Part shown: one piece after another, positions 19,142 through 28,038 of the stretch
How the letters are laid out: every line of letters begins with the position of its first letter
Numbering within the stretch: the first letter of the stretch is position 1
NCBI GenBank assembly: GCA_963755335.1
Contig: CAVWJW010000008.1
Coordinates: 1 to 64,000, forward strand
Reading direction: 5' to 3'
Source of the DNA: UBA10649 sp963755335
GTDB lineage: Bacteria; Actinomycetota; Actinomycetes; S36-B12
Length of the DNA: 64,000 nucleotides
Notes under the pieces: generated by a model
Told to the model about the DNA's origin: nothing
Seen by the model: the letters and a program-made list of their open reading frames with translations, nothing else
The model's database searches: none
Made by a program: the position numbers and the translations under genes

Positions 19142-19184
19142 TCGGACGCCGGAGTCGGATCGGTCGGACGCCGGAGTCGGATCG
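19142..19184. repeat. Tandem 21-bp direct repeat, period 22
   Basis: A 21-base unit beginning TCGGACGCCGG and ending GTCGGATCG occurs at 19142-19162 and, identically, at 19164-19184. It abuts the 13-bp repeat pair. Two helical turns of spacing place both copies on the same DNA face, as expected for protein-binding sites; simple slippage duplication is the alternative. Confidence 0.65.
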
Positions 19185-19400
19185 CCGTGTGCGAGTGGAA
19201 GTGCTAGAAGCCGATCGGTGCGGTCCAGGAATCGTCAACGAGGTTGCATCGGCTGCATGCGGGAAACCTCGCCTTCGCGTCGCCGTTCCGCCACTGCCAG
19301 GAGTGCAGGCCGAGGAGGCAAAGGGCAGACCGCTTGCGCTCTCCGTCGTAGCTCGCCGTCACTGGGATCTCTCACAACGCGCCGTGATCACCGGGTGGAC

Positions 19401-19568
19401 CTATCCGTTGGGCACCGTGTTGAACGACGAGCCCGGGTAGTCCTCCTTCTGACAGCGCGAGCACACCAGGTACTTGCCGCCTTCGTCGTTTGCCGTGGCG
19501 TGGTAGTCGTGCATGCCGAGACGGCACCGCCACGACGCCCGGCTCTTCGCCGATCCTGTCTCATTCAT
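19401..19568 (-). CDS. Small Cys/His-containing conserved protein (55 aa)
   Basis: The ATG at 19568 has GAGGGG upstream. The product contains WRCRLGMHDYH and, after about 15 residues, YLVCSRCQKEDYPG, so a single C-x20-C-x2-C arrangement plus His residues could bind zinc. Small proteins with this RCxLGxHxY...CxRC pattern are widespread in actinobacteria and uncharacterised. It is transcribed toward the LAL gene. Confidence 0.6.
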   Translation of the reverse strand: MNETGSAKSRASWRCRLGMHDYHATANDEGGKYLVCSRCQKEDYPGSSFNTVPNG

Positions 19569-19729
19569 CGGGCATCCCCTCGAAGGAAAATGCCTCGCTC
19601 GCCCCCCGAGTCAAGGCAGTCGATGTGGCGACGCTACCCCTCAGACCCGTCTTGCGTAAGGCTCGAACGCGTTGCTGTGCGGACCCCGACGGTCGATACT
19701 GGGGATCCCTGCTCCAGTGGGGAGGACCG

Positions 19730-20887
19730 ATGGTCCGACCGCATGAGTCTCGACTTCTGGTACTTCTCCTGCTGGTGGGGGCGAGTGATTCTGACGGCGT
19801 GTACCGGCACGTCAGCGTCCAGCGCAGCCTGCCTCGAGCAGCACCTCAGCCGGTCCTCGTGCCAGTGCGACCGCCCTGCACCACGTCGCGGAGGACCTCC
19901 CGGCGTCGATCGAGGCGTGGCGACACCAACGCGACAACCGCAAGAACGTGCGGGCGATCATCGTGAACGTGGACGGGCGCACCGTCTTCGAGAAGTACTA
20001 CGGCACGACGCCCGACGTAGCCCGCGACATGGAGTCGGTGACGAAGAGCGTCATCTCGACGCTCGTCGGAGCGGCCCTCGCGACGGGCGACCTGACGAGC
20101 GTCGACCAGACCCTTTCGGAGCTCCTGCCCGCCTACGCCTCGACCATGACTCCGGCGGTGGCCGCGGTCACCCTTCGGCAGCTGCTCACGATGACCGCGG
20201 GCGTGCCCGACTGGAACGCCCAGACGGCTCCGTCGGCGACGAACGCTGTCGGACTGGGTGGCCGCGATCCTCGAAGCGATGACCCCGACGGCCGACTCCA
20301 AGTTCGCCTACAGCAATCCGGACGCCCACCTGGTCGCCGCCATCCTCACGCAGGCTACGGGAAAGTCGGCTCTGGACTTCGCGCGTGAGGTTCTGTTCGA
20401 CCCGCTCGGCATCGACACCACATCGGCCATCGAGCCGCTCGCGGTGCCCAGCAACTTCGCGACCTACAAGGCCGCGCCGTTCGCCTGGCCGATCGACCCG
20501 CAGCACGTCAACCTCGGATACTCGCTGCTCACCCTGCGGCCACGGGACATGCTCGCGATCGGCGAGCTGTATCTCAACGATGGCCGGTGGCAGGGCAGGC
20601 AAGTCCTGCCTGCCAGTTGGGTGTCCGATGCGACGTCGGCGCAGGTGAAGACCTTCGACACGTGGGAGTCGTACGGCTACCTGTGGTGGGTCACTACGGC
20701 CGACCGCGACACCGCCTACGCCGCGGTCGGGGCCGGCGGCCAGCTCATCGAGGTCATCCCCAGCAGGAGACTCGTCGTCGTCGCGACATCCGAGTACGAC
20801 GCCTGAATCCGACGGACCGGGCGGAGGGACCCGTTCGACCTGACGACGTTTGTCAACGACGTCATCGCGCCGGGAGTGTCGCCGTAG
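19730..20887 (+). pseudogene. Serine beta-lactamase-like hydrolase lipoprotein, several frameshifts
   Basis: A class-C beta-lactamase/esterase-fold exported lipoprotein. GGAGG precedes the ATG at 19730; a hydrophobic leader then a lipobox VILTAC appears in a second frame. A third frame from about 19870 gives the catalytic SxxK (ESVTKSV). A fourth from about 20250 gives FAYSNPDAHLVAAI (the YxN motif) and GAGGQ. Three apparent +1 shifts are needed. A TGA at 20804 truncates it, while the same frame continues with DPFDLTTFVNDVIAPG to a TAG at 20885. With this many lesions it may be truly dead. Confidence 0.7.
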
Positions 20888-20913
20888 GCGGCGTCCGCGC
20901 GTAACTCGGTGAG

Positions 20914-21294
20914 TCAGGGAGTGTGCGGCGGCTCGTACCGGTAGCCGCAGAACCGGCACACTCGCGCCTCCGCAGCGATCGCCTCCGCGCAGTCGGGGCA
21001 CTTCTTGCGCTTCTGTGCGCCCCAGCTCAGCATCCGCTTCATCGACCAGGGGGAGGGGTTCGTCGACCGGGGCTCAACGATGCAGGCGGCGCAGTACGCG
21101 GCCAGCTGCTCGGCCTCCACGCGGGTCGCGCCCTCGCTCGAGGCGGCGATCTCGTCGGCGAGGCGGACGGCACGGGTCAGCAGTTCAGAGTCCTCCGCGA
21201 GGACTGCCCTCCGGACCGCCTTCCAGGCAAGGTCGACCGCCACGTCGGACTGACCCGCCGTCAGGGCTGACCCGTGCGGGTAGCAGGGCATCAC
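20914..21294 (-). CDS. Zinc-ribbon protein (UPF0547-like C-terminus)
   Basis: The 126-residue protein ends in a four-Cys ribbon CPDCAEAIAAEARVCRFCGY. The N-terminal ~85 residues are helical (LAWKAVRRAVLAEDSELLTRA, then VEAEQLAAYC) and align with the protein encoded at 54537-54914, which shares the same two-part structure. The true start may be internal. The ribbon probably binds zinc in the cytosol. Role unknown. Confidence 0.75.
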   Translation of the reverse strand: MMPCYPHGSALTAGQSDVAVDLAWKAVRRAVLAEDSELLTRAVRLADEIAASSEGATRVEAEQLAAYCAACIVEPRSTNPSPWSMKRMLSWGAQKRKKCPDCAEAIAAEARVCRFCGYRYEPPHTP

Positions 21295-21344
21295 TGGTCA
21301 TGTCGACAGCAGTGTGCCAACCCCAATCGGGCCGTGCCCACGAT

Positions 21345-24065
21345 TCAGTCCTCGTCCGTCTCGTCACGGCCCTCAGCGCCAGGACCGGGCGGTGGAGCCG
21401 CCGAGTCCTGTCCGTTCACCGAGTGCCACAGGATCACGTCGAGGTCGGCCTGCGACACGCGGTCGGGCTTGTCGAGCTCGAGGCGCGATGACCATTCCGA
21501 GTCGGGGCCGGCGGCCGGATTGGGCTGGAGCAGGTCCACCTGAGAAGTGAGTGCGGTGTAGGGCGCCGCGTTGACCGGGCGATTCGCGAAGAGGTCATAC
21601 ATCGGCGTGGCCAAAGCGTCATTCAGGCTCAGTGGACGCAGCCCCAGGATCAGCTCGATGGACCGGACCACCGACACCAGGTCGTAGCGGGTGTGGACGA
21701 CCACGCCGACCTTGGCATACGGGCTGATGACCGCCACGGGAATGCGATGCGCATTCACGTGGTCCGCCCCGTCCTGCGAATCGTCCTCGACGATGAAGAT
21801 CGCGGAGGACGCCCACACGGGTGAATGCGAGATCGTCTCCACGATCTGGCCGATCGCCAGGTCGGAGTCGGCCACCATCGAGGTGGGGGTCGGGAATCCC
21901 GGCTGGGTTCCCCGCGTGTGGTCGCTCGTCAGGCTGATGTAGCTGAGCGACGGGACGTCGCTGGCGGCGACCTGGTCGGCGAAGCGGTCGCGGAAGCAGT
22001 CCACTCGCGAGTACAGGCCGGCCGGGGCCCCCGCGGGCATGGACGAGTCGAAGACCTGGGTCCCGTCCAGCGTGGTCCCGATCGACATGTCCCCCGGGAA
22101 GCAGCCGCCGAATGGCGGACCGATGTCCGAGTGCGCTTGGACGAGCGCCTGCTGGGCGAGGATCTTCGGCGTGCGCTCGCGATCGGCCACCTGCGCGAAG
22201 CCGCCCATGAAGGCCTCGCCGTAGTTGAAGTAGCTCACCTTCTGTGCTTCGGCCCGATTGAAGAGGTACCCGTTGCCGGGCCACGTGACCGCGTACGTCC
22301 CGAAGTCGTTGGGCCGACCTCGGCCGGCGTACTGCGTCACCCAGTTGCGGGTGACGTAGTCGGGCACCGATGCTGCCGCGGTCCAGTAGTGGCCCTGGAT
22401 CGAGGCCTCGGAGTTCGCGTACACGTTGTCGGCCAGCGGGAATCGCTCGACGAAGGCGTGCAGGTTCGGCGTCACGTTGCGGCCGAAGACGGTCAGCTTG
22501 GGGTCCCCGTTGCCGCGGGCGACGTCGCCGAGGACCTGGTCGTAGGACCGGTTCTCCCGGACGATGAAGAAGACGTGCTTGATGGGGCCACCGGCTTGAA
22601 GGACGGTGCCGTTCGGTGCGGCCTGCGTGTTCGACGGGACGAGCTGGCGGTCCGCCCTCGGTGTGAGGGCAACGACCTGCGCGTCGGTCGGAAGGCTCAT
22701 GAGCCCGGCCTGGCCGGTGACGAGCTTGCCGGTGTAGCCGACGTCCCCGAACACGTTCATCGTCGGGGCGATCGGGTTGAAGGCCCAGAAGATCGGATCG
22801 GAGGGCAGCGTCGGGTTCGGCCCCTTCGGGTTCGCGGCGAGGCCCAGGCCCTCAGCCGACACGTAGGCCAGCTGGGCCGGTCCGTGTGAGTTCGCCGCTG
22901 AGGTTGCGACCGCCTGAGGCTGCGCCGCGGTGGGGATGCGGCCGACGACCCGCCAGTCGCTCGTCACCGGCTTCGCCTTGCTCGGGATGGCCACGACGGC
23001 CAGGGCGTCGGCGCCCGAGAGCGTGACGAAGAGACGCGTCCCGTCCGGCGAGAGCGCCACGCTGGTGGGCTTGGTGCCCAGCCCGGCCGGATCGCCGACC
23101 GAGACGGTGGCCTCGACCTTGCGCTGGGGGATGTTGATGACGACGACCTGATCGGATGCGGAGAGGGCGACGTACGCGCGGGTGCCGGCTGGGTCGACCA
23201 CGATGCCCTGCGGGTGGGAGAGGGGTGGTCCGACGGTGACGTCGGCGATCTTCGTTCCGGTGGCCATCCTGATCACCGACACCGTTCCGGAGCCCTCGTT
23301 GGAGACCAGTCCGATGCGACCGTTCGGCGTGATCGCGGCGGCGAAGGGATAGGAGGCCGCGGCCGCGTACCTGACGGTGTCTCCGGCCCTGAGATCGACG
23401 ACGGCGGCGGAGTTGGCCAGGTTCAGCGGCACCAGCAGACGCGAGCCGTCGGAGGCGAGTGCGAGCTTCTGCGGCCACGCCAACGACGTGGCGGGCAGTC
23501 CCTCCCGCGGTGGTGGGAAGGCCTGCTGGGTCGGCGGATTCGGCTGAGGTGGAACCGGGATCGTCCGGAGTTCACGGGCGCCACCGCAGGTGTCGGAGTA
23601 CGACACGACGTGGACCACGTCGCCCTCGGCGCCGGGCATGGAGTTCTTGTCCGGCTGCCACCGGGAATTGGCGAGTCCGGAGACATACGCGAGGTGGCGC
23701 CTCGCATCCAGGGCGATTCCCCCGGAAGCGCCGGGGATCGCCAGGATCTGGCAGATCTTGTGCGTGGCGGTGTCGACGATTCGCACGTCGTTGCCCGGCA
23801 TGCCGGTGGACACGGTCCACAGGAATGCCCCGTCAGGGGTGAGCGCGCCCCCCATCGGGAGGTTGCCCAGCTTCACGAGGTCGCCGGCCGGCGTCAGCTG
23901 GCGCCCGTTGGGCTGCAGCAGGTTCACCGGACCGGGGATCTGGGCCGGTACCGGCGCATGTGAAGAGGGCCGGGCCATCGCCGTCATCGCGGGCGTCGTC
24001 AGCAGAGCAAGCGCAGCAGCTCCGACGATCAGGCCGCTCCACACGATGCGCACGGGCTGCAACAC
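21345..24065 (-). CDS. Secreted YncE-type beta-propeller / phosphoesterase fusion protein
   Basis: The 906-residue protein has a signal peptide (about residues 1-31). A YVTN-type beta-propeller to about residue 480 follows (LSPDGTRLFVTLSGADALAVV, GIVVDPAGTRAYVALSASD). The C-terminal domain is a phosphoesterase/acid-phosphatase-like domain beginning KHVFFIVRENRSYDQVLGD and containing IFIVEDDSQDGADHVNAHR and the ISPYAK segment. It belongs to the alkaline-phosphatase-like superfamily that includes phosphatidylcholine phospholipase C-type enzymes. It would act outside the cell; the substrate is unknown. Confidence 0.87.
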   Translation of the reverse strand: MLQPVRIVWSGLIVGAAALALLTTPAMTAMARPSSHAPVPAQIPGPVNLLQPNGRQLTPAGDLVKLGNLPMGGALTPDGAFLWTVSTGMPGNDVRIVDTATHKICQILAIPGASGGIALDARRHLAYVSGLANSRWQPDKNSMPGAEGDVVHVVSYSDTCGGARELRTIPVPPQPNPPTQQAFPPPREGLPATSLAWPQKLALASDGSRLLVPLNLANSAAVVDLRAGDTVRYAAAASYPFAAAITPNGRIGLVSNEGSGTVSVIRMATGTKIADVTVGPPLSHPQGIVVDPAGTRAYVALSASDQVVVINIPQRKVEATVSVGDPAGLGTKPTSVALSPDGTRLFVTLSGADALAVVAIPSKAKPVTSDWRVVGRIPTAAQPQAVATSAANSHGPAQLAYVSAEGLGLAANPKGPNPTLPSDPIFWAFNPIAPTMNVFGDVGYTGKLVTGQAGLMSLPTDAQVVALTPRADRQLVPSNTQAAPNGTVLQAGGPIKHVFFIVRENRSYDQVLGDVARGNGDPKLTVFGRNVTPNLHAFVERFPLADNVYANSEASIQGHYWTAAASVPDYVTRNWVTQYAGRGRPNDFGTYAVTWPGNGYLFNRAEAQKVSYFNYGEAFMGGFAQVADRERTPKILAQQALVQAHSDIGPPFGGCFPGDMSIGTTLDGTQVFDSSMPAGAPAGLYSRVDCFRDRFADQVAASDVPSLSYISLTSDHTRGTQPGFPTPTSMVADSDLAIGQIVETISHSPVWASSAIFIVEDDSQDGADHVNAHRIPVAVISPYAKVGVVVHTRYDLVSVVRSIELILGLRPLSLNDALATPMYDLFANRPVNAAPYTALTSQVDLLQPNPAAGPDSEWSSRLELDKPDRVSQADLDVILWHSVNGQDSAAPPPGPGAEGRDETDED

Positions 24066-24162
24066 GGCGACTCCCTGAGGTCCGGCGCCGCCTGGGTGCG
24101 CGTGCCACCCTCATCCTGCCCCGCGAGGACCGGGTGTTGCTGCCTGTGCCGTTTCGGCGTGA

Positions 24163-25689
24163 CTAGCTGACGAGGTCAGCCACCGCGTCGACGTTCTCCT
24201 TGTCCTGCCTGACGGAGCCCCAGATCGTTCCGAGGACGAACAGGATGAAGGGCGCGGAGATGAGGATCCACCCCGTGAGGTTCAGCCCCCACGCCTGCTG
24301 GCTCGGATCCACACCGTCGGCCACGGTGCCCGCGAGCAGGCCGAAGCGCGAGGTGAGCAGGTACTCGCCCAGGGCGAGCAGGATGGCTGCCCCGATGGGC
24401 GCGATGATCGTGTTCCAGACGCGGGTGTCGAGCTTGGTCTTGCGGAAGAAGACGACCACCGAGAGGCACACCAGGATCTCCACCCAGACGATGGCGACCA
24501 CGGTCATCCCGCTGAACCAGAAGAACATGTTCAGGACCGGGTCGAGGTTCTTGATGATGAACCACACGATGATGATGAGGGTGATGACCGACGTGGTGAC
24601 CGAGGCGAAGATGGGAGCGCCCGACTTGTTCACCCGATCGAGCTTGCGGGGCAGCACGCCGGCGCGGCCCATCGCGAAGAAGTAGCGGGCGCAGGAGTTC
24701 TGGAACGCGAGGAGGCCCGCGAAGAGGCTGGAGATGACGAGCCAGCTCATGACGGTGGCGAGCCACGAACCGACGTACTCCGTGGCCACGGCGTACAGGA
24801 TCGCTGCGGGGTCGGCCAGCGGCACGCCGTCGACCGTCGAGATCTCGGCCATCCTCTCGACGACCACGGACGGGCCGAGACCGGACACCATCGCCCACGA
24901 GGTGACCGCGAAGATCACCGTGATGGTGCCCACGGCGACGTAGGTCGCGATCGGGACCGTGCGGTGCGGATCCTTGGCCTCCTCGCCGTAGATGGCGGTG
25001 GCCTCGAAGCCGATGTACGACGCGAAGGCGAAGGCGAACGCGATGCCGGAGGCGCCGGCGAGTCCGCCGGCGAAGATGCTGCTCGGCGAGAAGGAGGCGG
25101 CGAGGTCGATGCCCTCCGGGCCGCCGCCGTGGAAGAGCACCGCGAAGAAGGTCACGAGCAGCGAGAGGAGTTCCAGGCCCATCAGGACGCCGAGGAGCTT
25201 GGCGCCGACGTCCACGCTGGCGAGGGAGAGGATCAGTACCAGGACCCAGGCAATCAGGGTCCACACGTACCACGGCCAGTCGATGCCGAAGGTGTTGTTC
25301 ATGGTCCCGCCGACGACCGCACCGAAGAAGCCGAAGATGGCGAACTGGATCGCGATGTAGGCCACGAGGGACACGAACGCGGAGCCGACGCCGGGCGCGA
25401 TGCCAAGGCCGCGGCCGACGTAGGCGAAGAACGCGCCGGCATTGGTGACGTGCCGGCCCATGGCTCCGTAGCCGACGCTGAACAGCAGGAGGACCAGGCC
25501 GATGCAGACGTAGGCGCCTGGAGCGCCCGCGCCGTTGCCCACCACGACCGCAACCGGCACGGCACCCGTCATGCCTACCAGCGGGGCGGCTGCCGCCACC
25601 ACGAAGAAGACGATGCCAATGACGCCGAGGCGACCGTGGTGGAGTGAGGTCTCCTTGGTCTCAACGGGCGCCGGCTGCAGATCGGCCAT
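24163..25689 (-). CDS. APC-superfamily amino acid/amine permease
   Basis: A 508-residue inner-membrane transporter with about 12 to 14 helices. The first helix region has VVAAAAPLVGMTGAVPVAV, and SYIGFEATAIYGEEAKDP and the N-terminal 'YGAMGRHVTNAGAFFAYV' stretch are typical of APC transporters of the amino acid/polyamine group. It lies 124 bp downstream of the glutamine-synthetase-like gene on the same strand. By context it would import the amine that the ligase gamma-glutamylates. Confidence 0.88.
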   Translation of the reverse strand: MADLQPAPVETKETSLHHGRLGVIGIVFFVVAAAAPLVGMTGAVPVAVVVGNGAGAPGAYVCIGLVLLLFSVGYGAMGRHVTNAGAFFAYVGRGLGIAPGVGSAFVSLVAYIAIQFAIFGFFGAVVGGTMNNTFGIDWPWYVWTLIAWVLVLILSLASVDVGAKLLGVLMGLELLSLLVTFFAVLFHGGGPEGIDLAASFSPSSIFAGGLAGASGIAFAFAFASYIGFEATAIYGEEAKDPHRTVPIATYVAVGTITVIFAVTSWAMVSGLGPSVVVERMAEISTVDGVPLADPAAILYAVATEYVGSWLATVMSWLVISSLFAGLLAFQNSCARYFFAMGRAGVLPRKLDRVNKSGAPIFASVTTSVITLIIIVWFIIKNLDPVLNMFFWFSGMTVVAIVWVEILVCLSVVVFFRKTKLDTRVWNTIIAPIGAAILLALGEYLLTSRFGLLAGTVADGVDPSQQAWGLNLTGWILISAPFILFVLGTIWGSVRQDKENVDAVADLVS

Positions 25690-25769
25690 GGGGTCTCCTT
25701 GAGCGTGTGGTCCTAGGAACGAAGGAAGTCGTGTGGGTCCGAACGAATTCGGCTGGCCGAAGACTGGCG

Positions 25770-25800
25770 CAAAGTGGGTCCGGCGTCAAGCACTTTGACG
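25770..25800. promoter_or_regulatory. Inverted repeats between the ligase and permease genes
   Basis: CAAAGTG (25770-25776) pairs with CACTTTG (25791-25797), and inside it CGTCAA and TTGACG flank GCACT (25784-25800), a compact 17-bp near-palindrome. The hairpin lies 14 bases beyond the ligase stop, so it could be a weak terminator or an operator for the permease gene. Confidence 0.4.
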
Positions 25801-25813
25801 GAAGACGCCGCTG

Positions 25814-27166
25814 CTAGAGGTCGCGGATGTACTCATCGAGCTCCCACTGGGTGACCTCCCGGGTCTCGGGGTCCTCCACCTCAGCCTCGTAGCGCTTCAC
25901 CTCGTCGCGCTTGAGGGCGGTGAACACCTCGATGAACTTGGCAGGCAGGTGGTTGCGAAGCTCCTGGTCATGGGCGAGCGCGTCAAGCGCTGCCGTCAGG
26001 GACATGGGCAGTACCGTCCCGTGGGCGGAGTCGGTATAGGACCAGCCCTCGACCGGCTCGGGGGCCTCCAGCTTGTTCTTGATGCCGTCGAGGGCCGCGG
26101 CCAGGACGACGGCGATGACGATGTAGGGGTTGGCCGAGCCGTCGCCGATCCGCAGCTCGAGGCGCGTGCCCGCGCCACGCTCAGGTGGCACGCGGATCAT
26201 GGCCGAGCGGTTGTCGTAGCCCCACGTGTTTCGGTAGGGCGCCATGGTGTCCGGACCCAGTCGCTTGTACGAGTTGATGGTCGGATTGCTGAAGGCGGCA
26301 ATGGCCGGGGCGTGCTTGAGAACTCCGGCGATCATCTGCCGGGCCATCTCGGACAGCTCACCGTCGGAGGTCCCCATGAGGTTCCTCCGGTCCGGATCCA
26401 CGATGGAGAAGTGCAGGTGGAAGCCGCTGCCGCCCTCGTCGTTCCAGGGCTTGCCGATGAAGGTTCCGAGGACGCCGCGTGAGGACAGGACGTCCTTGAT
26501 GGTGGTCTTGAACAGGAAGGTTCGATCAGCAGCGTCCATTGCCTCGCTGTGCCACAGGTTGATCTCGTACTGGGAGGGGCAGAACTCGTGGTTGCCGGCG
26601 AACGCACCGATGTTGAGCTGGTCGAGCATCCTCAGCAGGTACAGGTAGTGCCCGTCGGGGTCGACCTGGTTGCCGGTCATGTACACCCGACCGGTCTTGT
26701 TGAGCAGTCGCTCGTAGCGTCCGTCGACCTCACGAGCGAAGTAGAACTCCAGTTCGGGTCCGCAGATCGGGGTCAGCCCAAGGGCGTCGTACTCGTCGAG
26801 CACCGAGCGCAGGACGGCGCGGGGTGCGATCTCGCTGCGGCTGCCGTCGGCGTGGTCGATGTCGGCGATGGCATACGCCACCCCGGGGAGCCACGGGATG
26901 GGGCGGATGGTGTCCGTATCGAGCTTCGACACCATGTCCGGAAGGGCTTCGTCGAGCCCCGCCTCGGCGGTGAGGACTCCGCCGCGGGTGGTGGTGACCC
27001 ACGTTGCCTCGCAGAAGGCCGGGCCGTGCGCCGCCGATCGCTCGAGCTGCGAGACGAGAAGGTCCTTGGAGCGGGGCATCCCGTGCAGGTCAGGGTAGAT
27101 CAGGCGAACTACGTCGATCCCCTGCGTCTCGAGGATGCGCCGCGTCTCAGCAAGGTCATGGAGCAT
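25814..27166 (-). CDS. Glutamine synthetase-like gamma-glutamyl amine ligase
   Basis: The 450-residue protein has the glutamine synthetase fold: the N-terminal beta-grasp, then EFCPSQYEINL, GSGFHLHFSI, the ATP-site NPTINSYKRLGPD and MIRVPPERGAGTRLELRIGDGSANPY. It is shorter and more divergent than assimilatory GlnA and matches the PuuA/GlnA3 class that joins glutamate to amines (putrescine, ethanolamine, isopropylamine or aniline in known cases). Neighbouring amine permease and two amidotransferase-fold proteins support gamma-glutamylation of an amine; the substrate itself is inference. Confidence 0.82.
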   Translation of the reverse strand: MLHDLAETRRILETQGIDVVRLIYPDLHGMPRSKDLLVSQLERSAAHGPAFCEATWVTTTRGGVLTAEAGLDEALPDMVSKLDTDTIRPIPWLPGVAYAIADIDHADGSRSEIAPRAVLRSVLDEYDALGLTPICGPELEFYFAREVDGRYERLLNKTGRVYMTGNQVDPDGHYLYLLRMLDQLNIGAFAGNHEFCPSQYEINLWHSEAMDAADRTFLFKTTIKDVLSSRGVLGTFIGKPWNDEGGSGFHLHFSIVDPDRRNLMGTSDGELSEMARQMIAGVLKHAPAIAAFSNPTINSYKRLGPDTMAPYRNTWGYDNRSAMIRVPPERGAGTRLELRIGDGSANPYIVIAVVLAAALDGIKNKLEAPEPVEGWSYTDSAHGTVLPMSLTAALDALAHDQELRNHLPAKFIEVFTALKRDEVKRYEAEVEDPETREVTQWELDEYIRDL

Positions 27167-27253
27167 CGATGGAACTCCTCGTTGGTCGATCGCCCGAATG
27201 TTGCCAATTCGTTAGGGCCCACATGATTCCACGGATAGTATGGGCCGTCTAGG

Positions 27254-27269
27254 TTCCGCGGAGGCGGAA
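27254..27269. promoter_or_regulatory. Inverted repeat in the ligase/amidotransferase divergent promoter
   Basis: TTCCGC and GCGGAA flank a GGAG spacer, 25 bases before the ATG at 27295. The 128-bp gap between the divergent genes is AT-richer than average and also holds ACGGATAGT, a 9-mer found again, inverted, upstream of the gene at 29277. A regulator of this locus, perhaps the MarR protein, could bind here. Confidence 0.35.
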
Positions 27270-27294
27270 TCCTGAAATCCCTTGGCGAGGAACA

Positions 27295-28002
27295 ATGCGC
27301 GTCCTTATCGTTCAACACGACCACGTCAGCCCTCCCGGCCCGGTGGCCGAGCGGTTCGCGCAGCGCGGCTTCGAGGTCGTGGAGACGGTCGTTGTCCCGC
27401 CCGAGCACTTCGCGGAGCCGAACGTGCACTTCGACTTTCCCGATCCCGCAGAGTTCGCTGCCATCGTTCCGATGGGTGCACCGTGGGGAGCGTGGGACGA
27501 CGACACGATCGGCAACTGGCTCGGCCCGGAGATCGAGTGGCTCCGTCAAGCCGATCGGGAGTCGGTGCCTGTCCTGGGGATCTGCTTCGGCGGGCAGCTG
27601 CTCGCCCGTGCTCATGGCGGATCGGTGGGCCGTGCGCCGCGACCGGAGATCGGCTGGGCCGCTGTGTGGAGCGACCGTCCCGACATCGTCAGCGCCGGCC
27701 CTTGGTTCCAGTTCCACTACGACCGCTGGACCGTGCCGCCCGGCGCGGTGGAGATCGCCCGCAACTCCCTTGCCTCGCAGGCGTTCACCCTGCGCCGCAA
27801 CCTTGCCGTGCAGTTCCATCCGGAGATCACCCCGTCGTCGCTGATGGGATGGATGGACAACGGGGGACGCTCGCTGATCGAGGCCGACGGCCAGGACCCC
27901 GACGTCCTGCACGGCCATCTGCTCGCCGAGCAGGAAGCCGTAGCCGTGAGAGCGCACGATCTCGTTGATGCATTTCTGGACCGCGTTGCGGTCGACGCCT
28001 GA
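27295..28002 (+). CDS. Class I glutamine amidotransferase-fold protein
   Basis: The 235-residue protein has the nucleophile elbow VLGICFGGQLLA and the catalytic His-Glu in VQFHPEIT, so the Cys-His-Glu triad is intact. It resembles stand-alone GATase-1 proteins such as AtdA2-like and GuaA-like hydrolases. Divergent from the gamma-glutamyl ligase, it may hydrolyse gamma-glutamyl intermediates or supply ammonia. Distinct from the PuuD-like protein at 28554-29277. Confidence 0.85.
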   Translation: MRVLIVQHDHVSPPGPVAERFAQRGFEVVETVVVPPEHFAEPNVHFDFPDPAEFAAIVPMGAPWGAWDDDTIGNWLGPEIEWLRQADRESVPVLGICFGGQLLARAHGGSVGRAPRPEIGWAAVWSDRPDIVSAGPWFQFHYDRWTVPPGAVEIARNSLASQAFTLRRNLAVQFHPEITPSSLMGWMDNGGRSLIEADGQDPDVLHGHLLAEQEAVAVRAHDLVDAFLDRVAVDA

Positions 28003-28007
28003 CCTAG

Positions 28008-28020
28008 GGTTGGCGCAACC
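28008..28020. promoter_or_regulatory. Palindrome upstream of the MarR gene
   Basis: GGTTG and CAACC flank GCG, 18 bases before the GTG of the MarR gene and right after the amidotransferase stop. Its place suggests an autoregulatory MarR site; a short GC-rich chance palindrome cannot be excluded. Confidence 0.4.
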
Positions 28021-28038
28021 GAGACGAAGGGGGACGAC

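Larger units (their letters stand above)
19067..19400. other. 334-bp intergenic stretch upstream of the MalT-type regulator
   Basis: It holds the upstream region of the LAL gene with two sets of tandem direct repeats (19113-19184). A plus-strand reading frame at 19189-19440 is open but has no recognisable features or ribosome site. I see no RNA gene or terminator. Confidence 0.5.

Noticed and set aside
19189..19440. An 83-residue plus-strand open frame upstream of the serine hydrolase
   Set aside because: No ribosome site or family features, and it overlaps the better supported minus-strand gene at 19401-19568.
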